A program made the translations under genes and the position numbers. 64,000 bases of DNA, from NCBI GenBank assembly GCA_946220775.1, contig CAMIFC010000001.1:186001-250000 (forward strand). The letters run 5' to 3'. Under the pieces are notes generated by a model. It saw only the letters and a list, made by a program, of their open reading frames with translations. It was not told the origin of the DNA and made no database searches. This DNA is from an uncultured Corynebacterium sp. Lineage in GTDB: Bacteria > Actinomycetota > Actinomycetes > Mycobacteriales > Mycobacteriaceae. Below are positions 1-9,728 of the stretch, in pieces (the stretch's first letter is position 1; each line of letters begins with the position of its first letter).

Positions 1-1
1 G

Positions 2-622
2 GGACTCATTCGCTCGCTGAAGCTTGAGACAATTCACACGGAGGCTCGCAGTGTTTCGATCCACTCCGCAATGAGTGGCCGCAGCTCCGGTGACAAGACC
101 AAGGGCACATGGCTCAAACGACTCAGCAGGGCATCGACCTGGCCGGGCGCCAAGGATGCTCAGAAGTTCATGCGCGATGTTGCCCGACCAGCGTTGCAGG
201 ATGTCGCGGAGCAGCTGAACCAGCGCGGGTTGAACGCGACGCTCGTGTCTTCCGTGGTGCCAAACATAGGGGTCAAGCAATTGGACCTGACCGTTACCCT
301 TGGGGAAGAGCAAGAATTCCGCTACCAGATCTACCCAGTCGAGCTGCCAGTACCGACGTTTACCCGCAGCACCAGCGACGGGGACGTCTACTACCGACTC
401 GAAGTATTCGACAAGATGGGGTCCATGGGCTTCGACGTGTATGGCTACACAGAGGAACAGATCAAGGACAACATCATGGATCTCTATGAGCGCCACCTCG
501 AATTCCTGCACATCCAACGCCACATGCCTGGCGGTTCTGACCACTCTGATGGTGCCGAACCGACCCGCGCGTGGACTGATGATCCAGGTTTGATCGAAGG
601 GGCTTCGGAGAACGACGCTTAA
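2..622 (+). CDS. BCCT-family osmolyte/choline transporter, C-terminal part (5' end outside window)
   Basis: The frame is open from base 2, so only the last 206 residues are present. They align by eye with the C-terminal cytoplasmic domain of the complete BCCT carrier at 2472-4664. Shared elements are a TWP motif, a QLDL segment, YYR(L/I)EVF, a G(F/Y)DVYGY block and a final LHxQR. BCCT carriers import betaine, choline or similar compounds with Na+ or H+, and in BetP the long C-terminal domain senses osmotic state. The gene ends 57 nt before the aldehyde dehydrogenase, so co-transcription is likely. No transmembrane part is visible here, so substrate cannot be judged. Confidence 0.85.
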   Translation, partial: GLIRSLKLETIHTEARSVSIHSAMSGRSSGDKTKGTWLKRLSRASTWPGAKDAQKFMRDVARPALQDVAEQLNQRGLNATLVSSVVPNIGVKQLDLTVTLGEEQEFRYQIYPVELPVPTFTRSTSDGDVYYRLEVFDKMGSMGFDVYGYTEEQIKDNIMDLYERHLEFLHIQRHMPGGSDHSDGAEPTRAWTDDPGLIEGASENDA

Positions 623-679
623 GCCCGAGTCAACCGGAACCAAAAACAACCGATACATCTTCAAGACTGAGGAGCAATT

Positions 680-2251
680 TTGAGCACAACCAAGCTATTC
701 GACCCAACCGAGTCTCACCTCCTGCGTGGGGTTCATGAGGCCGACCATGTGGCGTCCTTATTTATCGACGGCAAATGGGTGCCCGCCGACGATGGTGAGA
801 CGCGTACGATCATCAACCCGGCCGATGGCAGCACCGTGGGAATCGTCTCGGAGGCCAGCGAGGCAGACACCGAAAAGGCTATTGCCGTGGCTCGTCGCAC
901 TTTTGATGCCGGTGAATGGAGCGCGGTTCCTGCCGTCGAGCGCGGCAAGATGCTCGTCCGAGTCGCCGAGTTGATCCGAGAGAACAAGGATGAGTTCGCG
1001 CGCGCCGAGGCTGCCGATACCGGTAAGCGTCTGCCCGAGGCGGAAGCGGATATGGACGACATCGCCGCGTCCTTCGACTACTTCGGCACGCTGGCCGGCC
1101 ACGATGCGGGGCGTGTCGTCGACGCTGGGGACGCCAATGTGCGTTCACGCATTGATAAGGAACCTGTCGGGGTGTGTGGACTCATCACGCCGTGGAACTA
1201 CCCACTGCTGCAAGTCGCATGGAAGGTCGCTCCGGCGCTGGCGGCGGGAAACACGTTCGTCCTGAAGCAGGCTGAGCTCACTCCGCATACTGCGATGATG
1301 CTGATGACGGTGCTCACGGAAGCGGGCGTTCCAGCTGGAGTGTCAAACTTGATCACCGGTGCGGGTGCCACGGCGGGTAACCCGTTGTCGGTGCACCCGG
1401 ATGTGGACATGGTGTCCTTCACCGGAGGGCTTGTCACTGGCCGAATTATTTCTCGCCAGGCTGCGGAGACCGTCAAGCGGGTGGCTCTGGAGCTGGGTGG
1501 CAAGAACCCGAACGTGATCTTCGCTGACGCGGACTTCGATGCTGCGGTGGACAACGCCCTCAACGGCGCGTTTGTTCACTCCGGCCAGGTTTGTTCGGCG
1601 GGTGCTCGCATTGTGGTGGAGGAGTCAATCCACGACAAGTTTGTTGCGGAACTCGTGCGCCGGGCGGAGCAGATCAAGCTTGGCGGCCCGCTGGATGCTG
1701 AAGCGGAAACCGGAGCGTTGATCTCGGAGGAACACCTGAACAAGGTGGCGTCCTACGTAGAAAAGGCACGCGAACAGGGTGCGACGATCGCTACGGGCGG
1801 CAAGATCGCCGACGCGTCGGATAATGACGGCAGCCACGCAACTGGGAACACGGATCTGTCGAAGGGCTACTTCTACCTCCCGACGATCATCGACAACGCC
1901 ACGACGGAAATGGATTGCGTTTACGACGAGGCTTTCGGCCCTGTCGTGACGGTTGAAACCTTCCGTACCGAGGAAGAGGCCATCAAGATCGGTAACGATA
2001 CTGAATACGGGTTGGCTGGTGCGGTGTGGACTACGGACGCGGGGAAGGCAGAACGAGTTGCTCGCGCGCTGCGTCATGGCACGATCTGGATTAATGATTT
2101 CCACCCATACCTGCCACAAGCGGAATGGGGTGGAATGAAACAGTCCGGAAACGGTCGCGAACTGGGACCAACGGGCCTGGCGGAATACCAGGAGCAGAAG
2201 CACGTTTACCACAACATCGCGCCGGCGGTCACGGGCTGGTTTAAGAACTAA
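680..2251 (+). CDS. betB: Betaine-aldehyde dehydrogenase (NAD+-dependent ALDH family)
   Basis: A 523-residue aldehyde dehydrogenase that probably oxidises betaine aldehyde to glycine betaine in the cytoplasm. The sequence shows the cofactor-binding ITPWNYPL segment, the catalytic glutamate in LELGGKNP and the catalytic cysteine in GQVCSAG. The C-terminal part has EAFGPV and GGMKQSGNGRELG. The start is TTG at 680, preceded by GAGGAG about 8 nt upstream. Two BCCT carriers flank it, which supports a choline-to-betaine role over a general aldehyde dehydrogenase. The choline-oxidising partner (betA) is not in the window. Two copies of the TGGCGTCC octamer, at 750 and 1746, and one of its complement, at 1129, lie inside the gene. 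Confidence 0.88.
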   Translation: MSTTKLFDPTESHLLRGVHEADHVASLFIDGKWVPADDGETRTIINPADGSTVGIVSEASEADTEKAIAVARRTFDAGEWSAVPAVERGKMLVRVAELIRENKDEFARAEAADTGKRLPEAEADMDDIAASFDYFGTLAGHDAGRVVDAGDANVRSRIDKEPVGVCGLITPWNYPLLQVAWKVAPALAAGNTFVLKQAELTPHTAMMLMTVLTEAGVPAGVSNLITGAGATAGNPLSVHPDVDMVSFTGGLVTGRIISRQAAETVKRVALELGGKNPNVIFADADFDAAVDNALNGAFVHSGQVCSAGARIVVEESIHDKFVAELVRRAEQIKLGGPLDAEAETGALISEEHLNKVASYVEKAREQGATIATGGKIADASDNDGSHATGNTDLSKGYFYLPTIIDNATTEMDCVYDEAFGPVVTVETFRTEEEAIKIGNDTEYGLAGAVWTTDAGKAERVARALRHGTIWINDFHPYLPQAEWGGMKQSGNGRELGPTGLAEYQEQKHVYHNIAPAVTGWFKN

Positions 2252-2471
2252 CTCGGGGCTGGAGTGGGGGGGGAGCGCAGTGCCGCTTCGTTGAGCACGA
2301 GGCGGTGTGCGCAACCGCGAGTTTTACGTGCTTGTGCGGCGGGGATATCGCCGGGCTGACCCTAATAGCTTACTGCATGAATGCTGGGAATTGGCTAGTC
2401 TTGGAGATTATCCAGACGAAACTATGCTTAGCGAGGTAGCTCCTTGCAGAAGCTTCGATTAGGAGTCAGCA

Positions 2472-4664
2472 ATGGCAGATTCTCAAAAAGAAGGCGGCGG
2501 CAGCAGTTCAGCTACCCGCCACGAGGGGGGCCGCAGATGGAAAACTCTGCTGGGTAAGCGTCTTCCGGGCACCGGGGTGGGTGATGCGGAAAAGAAAGGC
2601 TCGGACGCTAACTGGTGGGTCATCAGCATCACCATGGTCATCACGGTCGTCATCGCCATTTGGGCGGCCGTTGGCAAGGAGAGCTTCAACTCCGTCATTG
2701 GCGGCATCACCGGCTGGCTGACTGGCAGCCTCGGCTGGTTGTACGTGGCTGTCGTCGCGATCACGCTGATCTTTATGATCTGGCTGGCCGCATCGAAGGC
2801 CGGCAACATTCGCTTGGGGCCAGACCATTCACGACCGCAATACAGCCTATTTTCCTGGTCCGCGATGTTGTTTGCAGCTGGTATTGGTATCGGCATTCTC
2901 TTCTACTCGGTGGCTGAACCGCTGGCGCAGTATGCAAACCCACCGGTAGGGGAAGGACAAACCGAAGAGGCACTCCGCGACGCTGTGCCGTGGCTGCTTT
3001 TCCACTACGGCATTAGCGGTTGGGGTTTGTATGCCCTTATGGGCCTGGCATTTGGCTACTACGCTTACCGCTTGAACATGCCACTGGCTATTCGATCTGC
3101 GCTGTATCCGTTGATCGGTAAGCGCATTCACGGCCCGATTGGTGACGCTGTGGATATCGCCGCGCTGCTGGGCACGGTGTTCGGCGTGGCAGCCTCGCTA
3201 GGTATCGGCGTGGTGCAGCTGAACTTTGGTTTGAACCTCGTGCTGAATCTGCCCGAGGGGCGCGGCATGCAGATCGCTCTGGTGATTCTGGCAGTTGCCA
3301 CCGCGACGCTGTCTGCAGTGTCTGGTGTGGACAAGGGTATTAAGCGCTTGTCAGAGTGGAACGTTTACCTAGCGGTTGCGCTCCTGCTGCTGGTTGTCGT
3401 TGGCGGCAATACCGGCTGGCTGCTGGATTCGCTGGTCAAGAATATGGGTGACTACCTCACCGTTCTGCCTCGCTGGACTTTCGAAACCTTCGCTTACTCC
3501 ACCACCCCAGAGCAAACGCAGGACTGGATGGCCAACTGGACCCTATTCTTTTGGGCATGGTGGGTGGCTTGGGCGCCATTTGTTGGTCTGTTCCTGGCCC
3601 GCATTTCCCGTGGTCGTACGTTCCGTCAGTTCATCGTGGGCACGCTGCTGGTTCCATTTACGTTCCTGGCCCTGTGGGCATCCTTCCTTGGCAACATGGC
3701 GCTGGACCGTGTTGTGAACCAAGGGGACACCGAACTACTGGAACAGACCGTGAACTCCCCAGAACGCGGTTTCTACATGGTGCTGCAAGGCCTGCCGTGG
3801 TCGACATTTGCTCTGATCCTGGCGATGGTTGTCGGCCTTCTGTTCTTCGTTACCTCTGCGGACTCCGGCGCGCTGGTGATGGCGAAGTTCTCTTCGAAGT
3901 CCGAAGACCCGGCTGAGGACGGCGCGATTTGGATGCGCGTGCTGTGGGCAGCAGTAGTTGCTGTTCTGACAGTCGCGATGCTGCAAATCGATGGCATCGG
4001 CACCCTGCAGATGGCAACGCTGATCATGGGGCTGCCGTTCATGGTCGTGGTGTTCCTCATCATGGCTGGGCTCGTGCTCTCGATACGTCAAGAGGTTTTC
4101 CAGATGGATTCCCGGGCAGTTGCACTGCACTCGGCGATTTCTGGGCGCACCGGGGGTCGTCAAACCGATTGGCGTGGCCGTGTGAAGCGCGCCGGAACCT
4201 GGCCCGATATTGAGCAGGCAGAAGACTTCTTGAAGGAGACCGCTTACCCGGCGCTGCACGATGTGACCCAAGAGCTGTTGGATAACGGTCACCAAGCCAC
4301 CCTGACTGGTGGTCACGACGATGTCACCGGAATCAGCCAGCTGGACCTGTTCGTCAGCTTCGACGGGGAACCGGACTTCCGTTTCCAACTGTTCCCCATC
4401 GAAGAGCGGCTGCCCCGGTTCGCCCGAAAGGGACGCCGTGGATCGCACTACTACCGCATCGAGGTCTTCGGTATCAACGGTTCGTTGGGCTATGACGTCT
4501 ACGGATACTCCGAAGATCAGCTGATCGGTAACGTGCTGGACTTGTTCGATCGCCACATGGAATACCTGCACATGCAGCGTAACCAGCCTGGTGAGACCGA
4601 CCTGACCGCGTACAACACCCACGTGCCAGAGTGGGACGAAGATTTCGGCGAGGAAGAGGAATAG
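2472..4664 (+). CDS. BCCT-family betaine/choline/carnitine transporter, full length
   Basis: A 730-residue inner-membrane symporter with about 12 transmembrane segments between residues 50 and 560. It carries the BCCT signature NWTLFFWAWW at about residue 355, where the substrate-binding tryptophans lie in this family. Residues from about 575 to 730 form a long cytoplasmic tail paralogous to the partial carrier at the window start, as in osmoregulated BetP/BetT proteins. The ATG at 2472 follows an AGGAG Shine-Dalgarno. It lies 220 nt downstream of betB, so it may have its own promoter. Choline is a reasonable substrate because of the neighbouring betB, but betaine or ectoine cannot be excluded. 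Confidence 0.9.
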   Translation: MADSQKEGGGSSSATRHEGGRRWKTLLGKRLPGTGVGDAEKKGSDANWWVISITMVITVVIAIWAAVGKESFNSVIGGITGWLTGSLGWLYVAVVAITLIFMIWLAASKAGNIRLGPDHSRPQYSLFSWSAMLFAAGIGIGILFYSVAEPLAQYANPPVGEGQTEEALRDAVPWLLFHYGISGWGLYALMGLAFGYYAYRLNMPLAIRSALYPLIGKRIHGPIGDAVDIAALLGTVFGVAASLGIGVVQLNFGLNLVLNLPEGRGMQIALVILAVATATLSAVSGVDKGIKRLSEWNVYLAVALLLLVVVGGNTGWLLDSLVKNMGDYLTVLPRWTFETFAYSTTPEQTQDWMANWTLFFWAWWVAWAPFVGLFLARISRGRTFRQFIVGTLLVPFTFLALWASFLGNMALDRVVNQGDTELLEQTVNSPERGFYMVLQGLPWSTFALILAMVVGLLFFVTSADSGALVMAKFSSKSEDPAEDGAIWMRVLWAAVVAVLTVAMLQIDGIGTLQMATLIMGLPFMVVVFLIMAGLVLSIRQEVFQMDSRAVALHSAISGRTGGRQTDWRGRVKRAGTWPDIEQAEDFLKETAYPALHDVTQELLDNGHQATLTGGHDDVTGISQLDLFVSFDGEPDFRFQLFPIEERLPRFARKGRRGSHYYRIEVFGINGSLGYDVYGYSEDQLIGNVLDLFDRHMEYLHMQRNQPGETDLTAYNTHVPEWDEDFGEEEE

Positions 4665-4710
4665 CCCACGCAGCGTGAGCCGAAAGACTCGCGCAGAATA
4701 GCGTCGGTGA

Positions 4711-4738
4711 TTCACAACAGAAGCCCGATGCCTAGAAT
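4711..4738 (+). promoter_or_regulatory. Candidate promoter for a leaderless tex transcript
   Basis: A TTCACA at 4711-4716 and a TAGAAT at 4733-4738 are separated by 16 nt. The -10 ends only 7 nt before the ATG at 4746. No ribosome-binding site precedes that ATG. This fits leaderless transcription, which is common in corynebacteria. The call is by inspection only. Confidence 0.45.
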
Positions 4739-4745
4739 GGCTCAA

Positions 4746-7115
4746 ATGATTGCAGAGAATTTGGCCGAGGAGCTAGGCGTCGGGCTTTCCCACGTCAAAG
4801 CGACGATCGCACTGCTGGATGAGGGCAACACCGTGCCCTTCATCGCCCGCTACCGCAAGGAAGTCACTGGCGGCATGGACGATTCCCAGCTCCGCACCCT
4901 GGAAACGCGCCTGAATTACATGCGCGAGCTTGAGGATCGAAAGCAAACAATCCTCAAAGCCATCGAGGAGCAAGGCAAGCTCACGGACGAGCTCGCCGCC
5001 CAAATCCGCGCCGTCGATTCCAAGGCGCGCCTGGAGGACCTCTACCTTCCGTACAAATCCACCCGCAAGACGAAGGCCACGATCGCCAAGGAAGCTGGCT
5101 TGGAACCGTTGGCCGACCAGCTGCTCGCCGGGGTCACCGATGATCCCGCTGCCATCGCCGAGGGCTTCGTCACCGAAGGTTTTCAGGACGCCAAGGCGGT
5201 GCTCACTGGCGCTCGAAACATCGTCGTCGAACGCATTTCTACCGACGCAGATGTTGTGGGGGAGGTCCGCGAAGAGTTTTTCGATCGGGGACTGGTCGAG
5301 GTTGGCGTCATAGAAGGAAAGGAATCGGAAGGGGCGAAGTTCCGCGACTACTTCGACTTCTCCGAGCCGTTCGGCAAGCTGCCTAGTCACCGCATTCTCG
5401 CGCTGCTGCGTGGGGAAGCAGAGGGCGTGCTGCGAGTGAATTTTGGGGCGGGGGAAGATGATGAGTTCTACCAGGGGCTCATCGCAGACCGGCTGGACTT
5501 GGGGCCGAAGGGGGACGCTGCCGATAAGTTCCGCTCGGATTGCGTGCGTTTCGGGTGGCGCACGAAGCTGGCTGTCAGTTCTGCGGTGGATGCGCGTGTC
5601 CGGCTGAAGGAGCGTGCGGACGAGGCTGCCGTGGAGATCTTCGCGAAGAACCTGAAGGACCTGCTGTTGGCAGCGCCAGCGGGGCAGCGCGCCACGCTGG
5701 GGCTGGATCCGGGATACCGAAACGGTGTGAAGTGCGCGGTCGTGGATGAGACCGGCAAGGTTCTCGACACCGTGATTGTGTATCCACACACTGGGGCGGG
5801 GAAGTGGGATCAGTCCCGCTCGACGCTCGCGCAGCTGGTGGCGAAGCACGGGGTGGAGCTGATGGCCGTGGGCAACGGCACCGCCAGCCGCGAAACTGAA
5901 AAGCTGGCCCGCGAAGTCGCGAAGCTGATCAAGGAAGCAGGTGGGGAGGCTCCGACCGCGGTGATTACCAGCGAGGCCGGTGCATCGGTGTATTCCGCCT
6001 CGGAGGTCGCGGCGGCGGAGTTCCCGGACATGGATGTGTCCTTGCGTGGCGCGGTATCTATCGCCCGGCGACTTCAAGATCCCCTGGCAGAGCTGGTCAA
6101 GATCGATCCCAAGTCGATCGGCGTTGGCCAGTACCAGCACGATGTCAACCAAAATATGCTGGCAGACAGCCTAGATAGTGTGGTTGAGGATGCGGTGAAC
6201 TCGGTTGGCGTCGATGTGAATTCGGCGAGTGCACAACTGCTGGGGCGGGTCGCTGGCATCACCAAAACGGTCGCGGAGAACATCGTTGACTACCGGTTCG
6301 ATAATGGTGCGTTCACGTCGCGCAAGGAACTACTGAAGGTGCCACGCCTGGGGCCAAAGGCCTACGAACAATCCGCCGGGTTCCTTCGTATTCACGGTGG
6401 CAAGGACCCGCTGGACGCATCCGCGGTGCACCCAGAGGCGTACTCGGTCGTGCGGGAGATGACGAAGCAAACCAATGTGCCCGTTGAGCAGCTGATCGGG
6501 AACACTGCGGTGCTGAAGACTCTGAAGGCGCAGGACTTCGCCACCGAACAGTTCGGTATCCCCACGGTCACGGACGTTCTGGCGGAGCTGGATAAGCCAG
6601 GCCGCGACCCGCGCCCAGATTTCAAGACGGCAGCGCTGGCCGATGGCGTGGAGAAGATCACGGACTTGCGTCCCGGCATGGTGCTTGAGGGCACCGTGAC
6701 CAACGTGGCGGCGTTCGGCGCATTCGTCGACGTGGGAGTGCACCAGGACGGCTTGGTGCATGTGTCCGCGATGGCCGATCGCTTCGTGCAGGATCCTCAC
6801 GACGTGGTGAAGTCCGGACAGGTAGTCAAAGTCAAGGTCATGGAGGTCGATGTTGACCGCCAGCGCATCGGATTGAGCCTTCGCCTGTCAGATGAACCGG
6901 ATGCAGGAGGCAACAACGGCCAAGGTGATCGGGGCAAAGCTACTGGTCGCGATGAGCAGCGCGGTGGCCGAGGTCAACGGGATGGCCAGCGCGGACGCAA
7001 CCGGCAGGGTGGCCGCAATGCAGGACGGAACCAGTCAGGACGCAACCAAGCTGGCCGTAATCAAGGCGGCGCAGGTGGCTCGATGGCTGCTGCTTTGAAG
7101 AAGGCGGGATTCTAA
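4746..7115 (+). CDS. tex: Tex-family S1 RNA-binding protein (transcription accessory protein)
   Basis: A 789-residue Tex/YhgF protein, a nucleic-acid-binding factor conserved across bacteria. The N-terminal helical region contains the typical TVPFIARYRKEVTGG. The RNase H-like (YqgF) domain begins near LGLDPGYRNG. A helix-hairpin-helix part follows (RLGPKAYEQ), then a C-terminal S1 domain (LEGTVTNVAAFGAFVDVG). The last 55 residues or so form an Arg/Gly/Asn/Gln-rich tail likely to bind RNA. The ATG at 4746 is preferred because a -10-like TAGAAT sits just upstream; in-frame starts at 4707, 4728 and 4737 also exist. A copy of the GGACGCCA motif lies at 5186. Confidence 0.93.
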   Translation: MIAENLAEELGVGLSHVKATIALLDEGNTVPFIARYRKEVTGGMDDSQLRTLETRLNYMRELEDRKQTILKAIEEQGKLTDELAAQIRAVDSKARLEDLYLPYKSTRKTKATIAKEAGLEPLADQLLAGVTDDPAAIAEGFVTEGFQDAKAVLTGARNIVVERISTDADVVGEVREEFFDRGLVEVGVIEGKESEGAKFRDYFDFSEPFGKLPSHRILALLRGEAEGVLRVNFGAGEDDEFYQGLIADRLDLGPKGDAADKFRSDCVRFGWRTKLAVSSAVDARVRLKERADEAAVEIFAKNLKDLLLAAPAGQRATLGLDPGYRNGVKCAVVDETGKVLDTVIVYPHTGAGKWDQSRSTLAQLVAKHGVELMAVGNGTASRETEKLAREVAKLIKEAGGEAPTAVITSEAGASVYSASEVAAAEFPDMDVSLRGAVSIARRLQDPLAELVKIDPKSIGVGQYQHDVNQNMLADSLDSVVEDAVNSVGVDVNSASAQLLGRVAGITKTVAENIVDYRFDNGAFTSRKELLKVPRLGPKAYEQSAGFLRIHGGKDPLDASAVHPEAYSVVREMTKQTNVPVEQLIGNTAVLKTLKAQDFATEQFGIPTVTDVLAELDKPGRDPRPDFKTAALADGVEKITDLRPGMVLEGTVTNVAAFGAFVDVGVHQDGLVHVSAMADRFVQDPHDVVKSGQVVKVKVMEVDVDRQRIGLSLRLSDEPDAGGNNGQGDRGKATGRDEQRGGRGQRDGQRGRNRQGGRNAGRNQSGRNQAGRNQGGAGGSMAAALKKAGF

Positions 7116-7295
7116 TTCTGCGGTCGTTGTCGTTGGTTTATCGGAGATGAACTCGGACGGTACTGCCATTTGGCGAGGTGGAACGGTCATGGCATACTAG
7201 TTGAGTTCATAATGTTGTGGGTACGAACCCGTAGGCGCGAGGTTATCGAAAAGCCGCGAGGATCCTCTATCCAGACGAGCAAAGGATTTTACTCC

Positions 7296-7637
7296 ATGCA
7301 TATTCTCGACAAGGTCGATGCAGCACAGCTGCGCGACGATATTCCAGAGTTCCGCGCCGGTGACACCCTCGACGTTCACGTCAAGGTCATCGAGGGCACC
7401 AAGTCCCGTGTGCAGGTTTTCCGTGGTGTTGTGATCAAGCGTCAGAACTCCGGCATCCGCGAGACCTTCACCATCCGTAAGGTTTCCTTCGGTATTGGTG
7501 TGGAGCGTACCTTCCCAGTGCACTCCCCAAACATTGACAAGATCGATGTTCTGTCGCGCGGTAAGGTTCGTCGCGCGAAGCTGTACTACTTGCGTAACCT
7601 GCGCGGTAAGGCAGCCAAGATCAAGGAGAAGCGCTAA
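7296..7637 (+). CDS. rplS: 50S ribosomal protein L19
   Basis: A 113-residue protein of canonical L19 length, located at the interface of the ribosomal subunits. Recognisable blocks are FRAGDTLDVHVKV, RVQVFRGVVIKRQ, GVERTFPVHSP and RRAKLYYLR near the C terminus. The ATG at 7296 follows AAAGGA with suitable spacing. Upstream in-frame starts exist but precede the conserved MHILDKVD N terminus. It is followed by a strong intrinsic terminator, so it appears to be monocistronic. Confidence 0.97.
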   Translation: MHILDKVDAAQLRDDIPEFRAGDTLDVHVKVIEGTKSRVQVFRGVVIKRQNSGIRETFTIRKVSFGIGVERTFPVHSPNIDKIDVLSRGKVRRAKLYYLRNLRGKAAKIKEKR

Positions 7638-7686
7638 GTCAACGGCTCCGCCGAGCGTTCGTTCGGCGCTGCCTAGCGCGCATCCC

Positions 7687-7716
7687 AAGGCCACCGGTTA
7701 CCCCGGTGGCCTTTTT
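7687..7716 (+). terminator. Intrinsic terminator after rplS
   Basis: An 11-bp perfect stem (AAGGCCACCGG pairing with CCGGTGGCCTT) closes a short loop and runs into a T tract. It lies about 50 nt after the rplS stop codon and before lepB. Confidence 0.9.
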
Positions 7717-7807
7717 CATATGTCTTTCGTTTGATTTTGCGAAGCTCCAGCGGCCATATTGCGTCGGAAAATGGGATTCTGGTGTGGCGCTGGTACGCTA
7801 TGACGAC

Positions 7808-8617
7808 GTGACTATAGAACCCGAAAACCAAGTGAACCCGACTGACGCTGCGGCGACCACCAAGGATCCCGCGGCTCATCAGCATGATCGCGGGGGCTCG
7901 GGTGCTGAAAAGAAAGAGCCGAAGACCTACCCGTGGTGGGTGGAAATCCCCATCATCTTGGTCGTCACCATGTTGATTCTGGGCATGTTCAATATTGTCG
8001 TGGGACGGCTCTATCTGATCCCTTCGGAATCCATGGAACCAACGCTGCAGGGCTGCCATGGTTGTTCCAATGACCGCATTTTCGTCAATAAGCTGGCCTA
8101 CCGCGGGAGTAAGGAACCACAGCAGGGCGATGTTGTCGTGTTCGTTGGTACCGACTCGTGGAACACCAGCTACGTGTCCCAGCGCTCCTCGAATGGTCTG
8201 ATCCGTTCGCTAGAGAACGCCGGTAGCGTCATTGGCCTTGTTGCCCCAGACGAAAACACGCTCGTCAAGCGCGTGATCGCCACCGGTGGCCAGACGGTGC
8301 AGTGCCAGGCCGGTGACCCCGGCATCATGGTCGATGGCAAGAAGGTCGACGATTCCTTCACGATGAATCCGCCGGTGAACCCAATCAACCCAGAAACCGG
8401 GTCCGAGGCCTGCCAGGGTGACTACTTCGGCCCCGTGAGCGTTCCGGACCACCACCTGTGGATGATGGGCGATAACCGCACTAACTCCCTGGATTCTCGT
8501 GGCCACATTGGCGATGAATACCAGGGCACCATTCCTGTCGATAACGTCGTGGGCAAGGTTTCGGCCGTGGTTCTTCCGATCAACCGGATCGGTTCCGTGA
8601 AGTCCGTTGACCTGTAA
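7808..8617 (+). CDS. lepB: Signal peptidase I
   Basis: A type I signal peptidase of about 269 residues that cleaves Sec and Tat signal peptides on the outer face of the membrane. A charged N-terminal region is followed by one transmembrane segment (IPIILVVTMLILGMFNIVVG). The catalytic serine is in PSESMEPTL and the general-base lysine in LVKRVIATGGQ. Box E is GDNRTNSLDSR. The GTG at 7808 is chosen because upstream in-frame codons run into the rplS terminator; GTG at 7784 is the alternative. The rnhB gene follows after 19 nt, an association common in actinobacteria. Confidence 0.93.
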   Translation: MTIEPENQVNPTDAAATTKDPAAHQHDRGGSGAEKKEPKTYPWWVEIPIILVVTMLILGMFNIVVGRLYLIPSESMEPTLQGCHGCSNDRIFVNKLAYRGSKEPQQGDVVVFVGTDSWNTSYVSQRSSNGLIRSLENAGSVIGLVAPDENTLVKRVIATGGQTVQCQAGDPGIMVDGKKVDDSFTMNPPVNPINPETGSEACQGDYFGPVSVPDHHLWMMGDNRTNSLDSRGHIGDEYQGTIPVDNVVGKVSAVVLPINRIGSVKSVDL

Positions 8618-8636
8618 AGCTAGCGGTACTCAACTG

Positions 8637-9359
8637 ATGGCAACTCCACAGAAGCAGGCCCAATTGGCCGCCGCGGAAGCCCATGAGCAGGCCATCGCCG
8701 CTGGGTTTCTCAACCTCGAACTGCAGCTCAACGCACAGGGCCAAGGCCCAGTGGCCGGGGTGGATGAAGCCGGCCGCGGCGCATGTTGTGGGCCGATCAC
8801 CATCGCCGCCTGTGTGCTTCCCACAGGTGATATTGCCGAGCTCGCGGAGCAGAGCGGGCACTCGGAACTCACGCTGTTGACGGATTCGAAGAAGCTCACG
8901 CCTGCTCGACGCGATCGGCTCTTTGACTTAATCCAACAGGTAGCTAGCGCCTATTCGGTCATTCACATTTCCGCCGCTGATATCGATGAGCGCGGTATTC
9001 AATATGCGAACACCCAGGGGATGTTCCAGGCCGTTGCGGAATTGACGCCAGAGCCGGGGTACGTCCTGACCGATGCGGTGTTTTTGCCGGAGCTGACCGT
9101 CCCACATCATCCGCTGGTCAAGGGTGATTTGCTGTCGCCGTCGATCAGCGCCGCCAGTGTGTTGGCGAAGGTGTCTCGGGACCGGCTCATGGCCGATCTG
9201 TCAGAGGAATACCCGGAGTATGGGCTGGCAGGGCACAAGGGTTATGGGACCGCACAGCACATGGCTGCGGTGCGCCTCCACGGCGGAACGCCTCACCACC
9301 GCTACACTTATTCTAATGTCGCCAAGGCGCATGAAGCCTGGCAGAAGAATAATCATTAA
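8637..9359 (+). CDS. rnhB: Ribonuclease HII
   Basis: A 240-residue RNase HII, which removes ribonucleotides and RNA primers from RNA:DNA hybrids. Catalytic acidic residues are visible in VAGVDEAGRG and DSKKLT, and an aspartate in VLTDAVFLP. The C-terminal part shows GHKGYGT and a histidine-rich HHRYTY. The ATG at 8637 gives the normal length; a TTG at 8607 overlaps the end of lepB. It sits in the lepB-rnhB-DUF2469-yraN string. Confidence 0.95.
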   Translation: MATPQKQAQLAAAEAHEQAIAAGFLNLELQLNAQGQGPVAGVDEAGRGACCGPITIAACVLPTGDIAELAEQSGHSELTLLTDSKKLTPARRDRLFDLIQQVASAYSVIHISAADIDERGIQYANTQGMFQAVAELTPEPGYVLTDAVFLPELTVPHHPLVKGDLLSPSISAASVLAKVSRDRLMADLSEEYPEYGLAGHKGYGTAQHMAAVRLHGGTPHHRYTYSNVAKAHEAWQKNNH

Positions 9360-9395
9360 CTGAGACACCGCACGTGAGGAAGGACGATCTGGCCA

Positions 9396-9704
9396 GTGAG
9401 CGCAGAAGAGCTAGATGACTACGAGGCAAACGTAGAGCTGTCCATGTACCGCGAATACCGCGACGTGGTCAGCCAGTTTTCCTATGTGGTGGAGACGGAA
9501 CGCCGGTTTTATTTGGCCAACGCGGTGGAGCTGATTCCCCGTAACTCAGGCGGCGAAGTTTACTATGAGATCCGCATGTCTGATGCGTGGGTGTGGGATA
9601 TGTACCGCCCCGCCCGGTTCGTCCGTTTCGTGCGCGTGATCACTTACAAGGACGTCAACATCGAAGAGCTGGACAAACCCGAACTGCAGCTTCCGGAGAA
9701 CTAA
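9396..9704 (+). CDS. DUF2469 family protein
   Basis: A 102-residue acidic cytoplasmic protein of an actinobacterial family of unknown function (DUF2469). The conserved N-terminal half includes DDYEANVELSMYREYRDV and FYLANAVELIPR. The GTG start at 9396 lies 36 nt after rnhB, and a strong terminator follows the gene. Family members typically sit between rnhB and yraN, as here. No catalytic motif is evident. Confidence 0.9.
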   Translation: MSAEELDDYEANVELSMYREYRDVVSQFSYVVETERRFYLANAVELIPRNSGGEVYYEIRMSDAWVWDMYRPARFVRFVRVITYKDVNIEELDKPELQLPEN

Positions 9705-9728
9705 CCTTTCCTCCCAGCCCCATCCACA

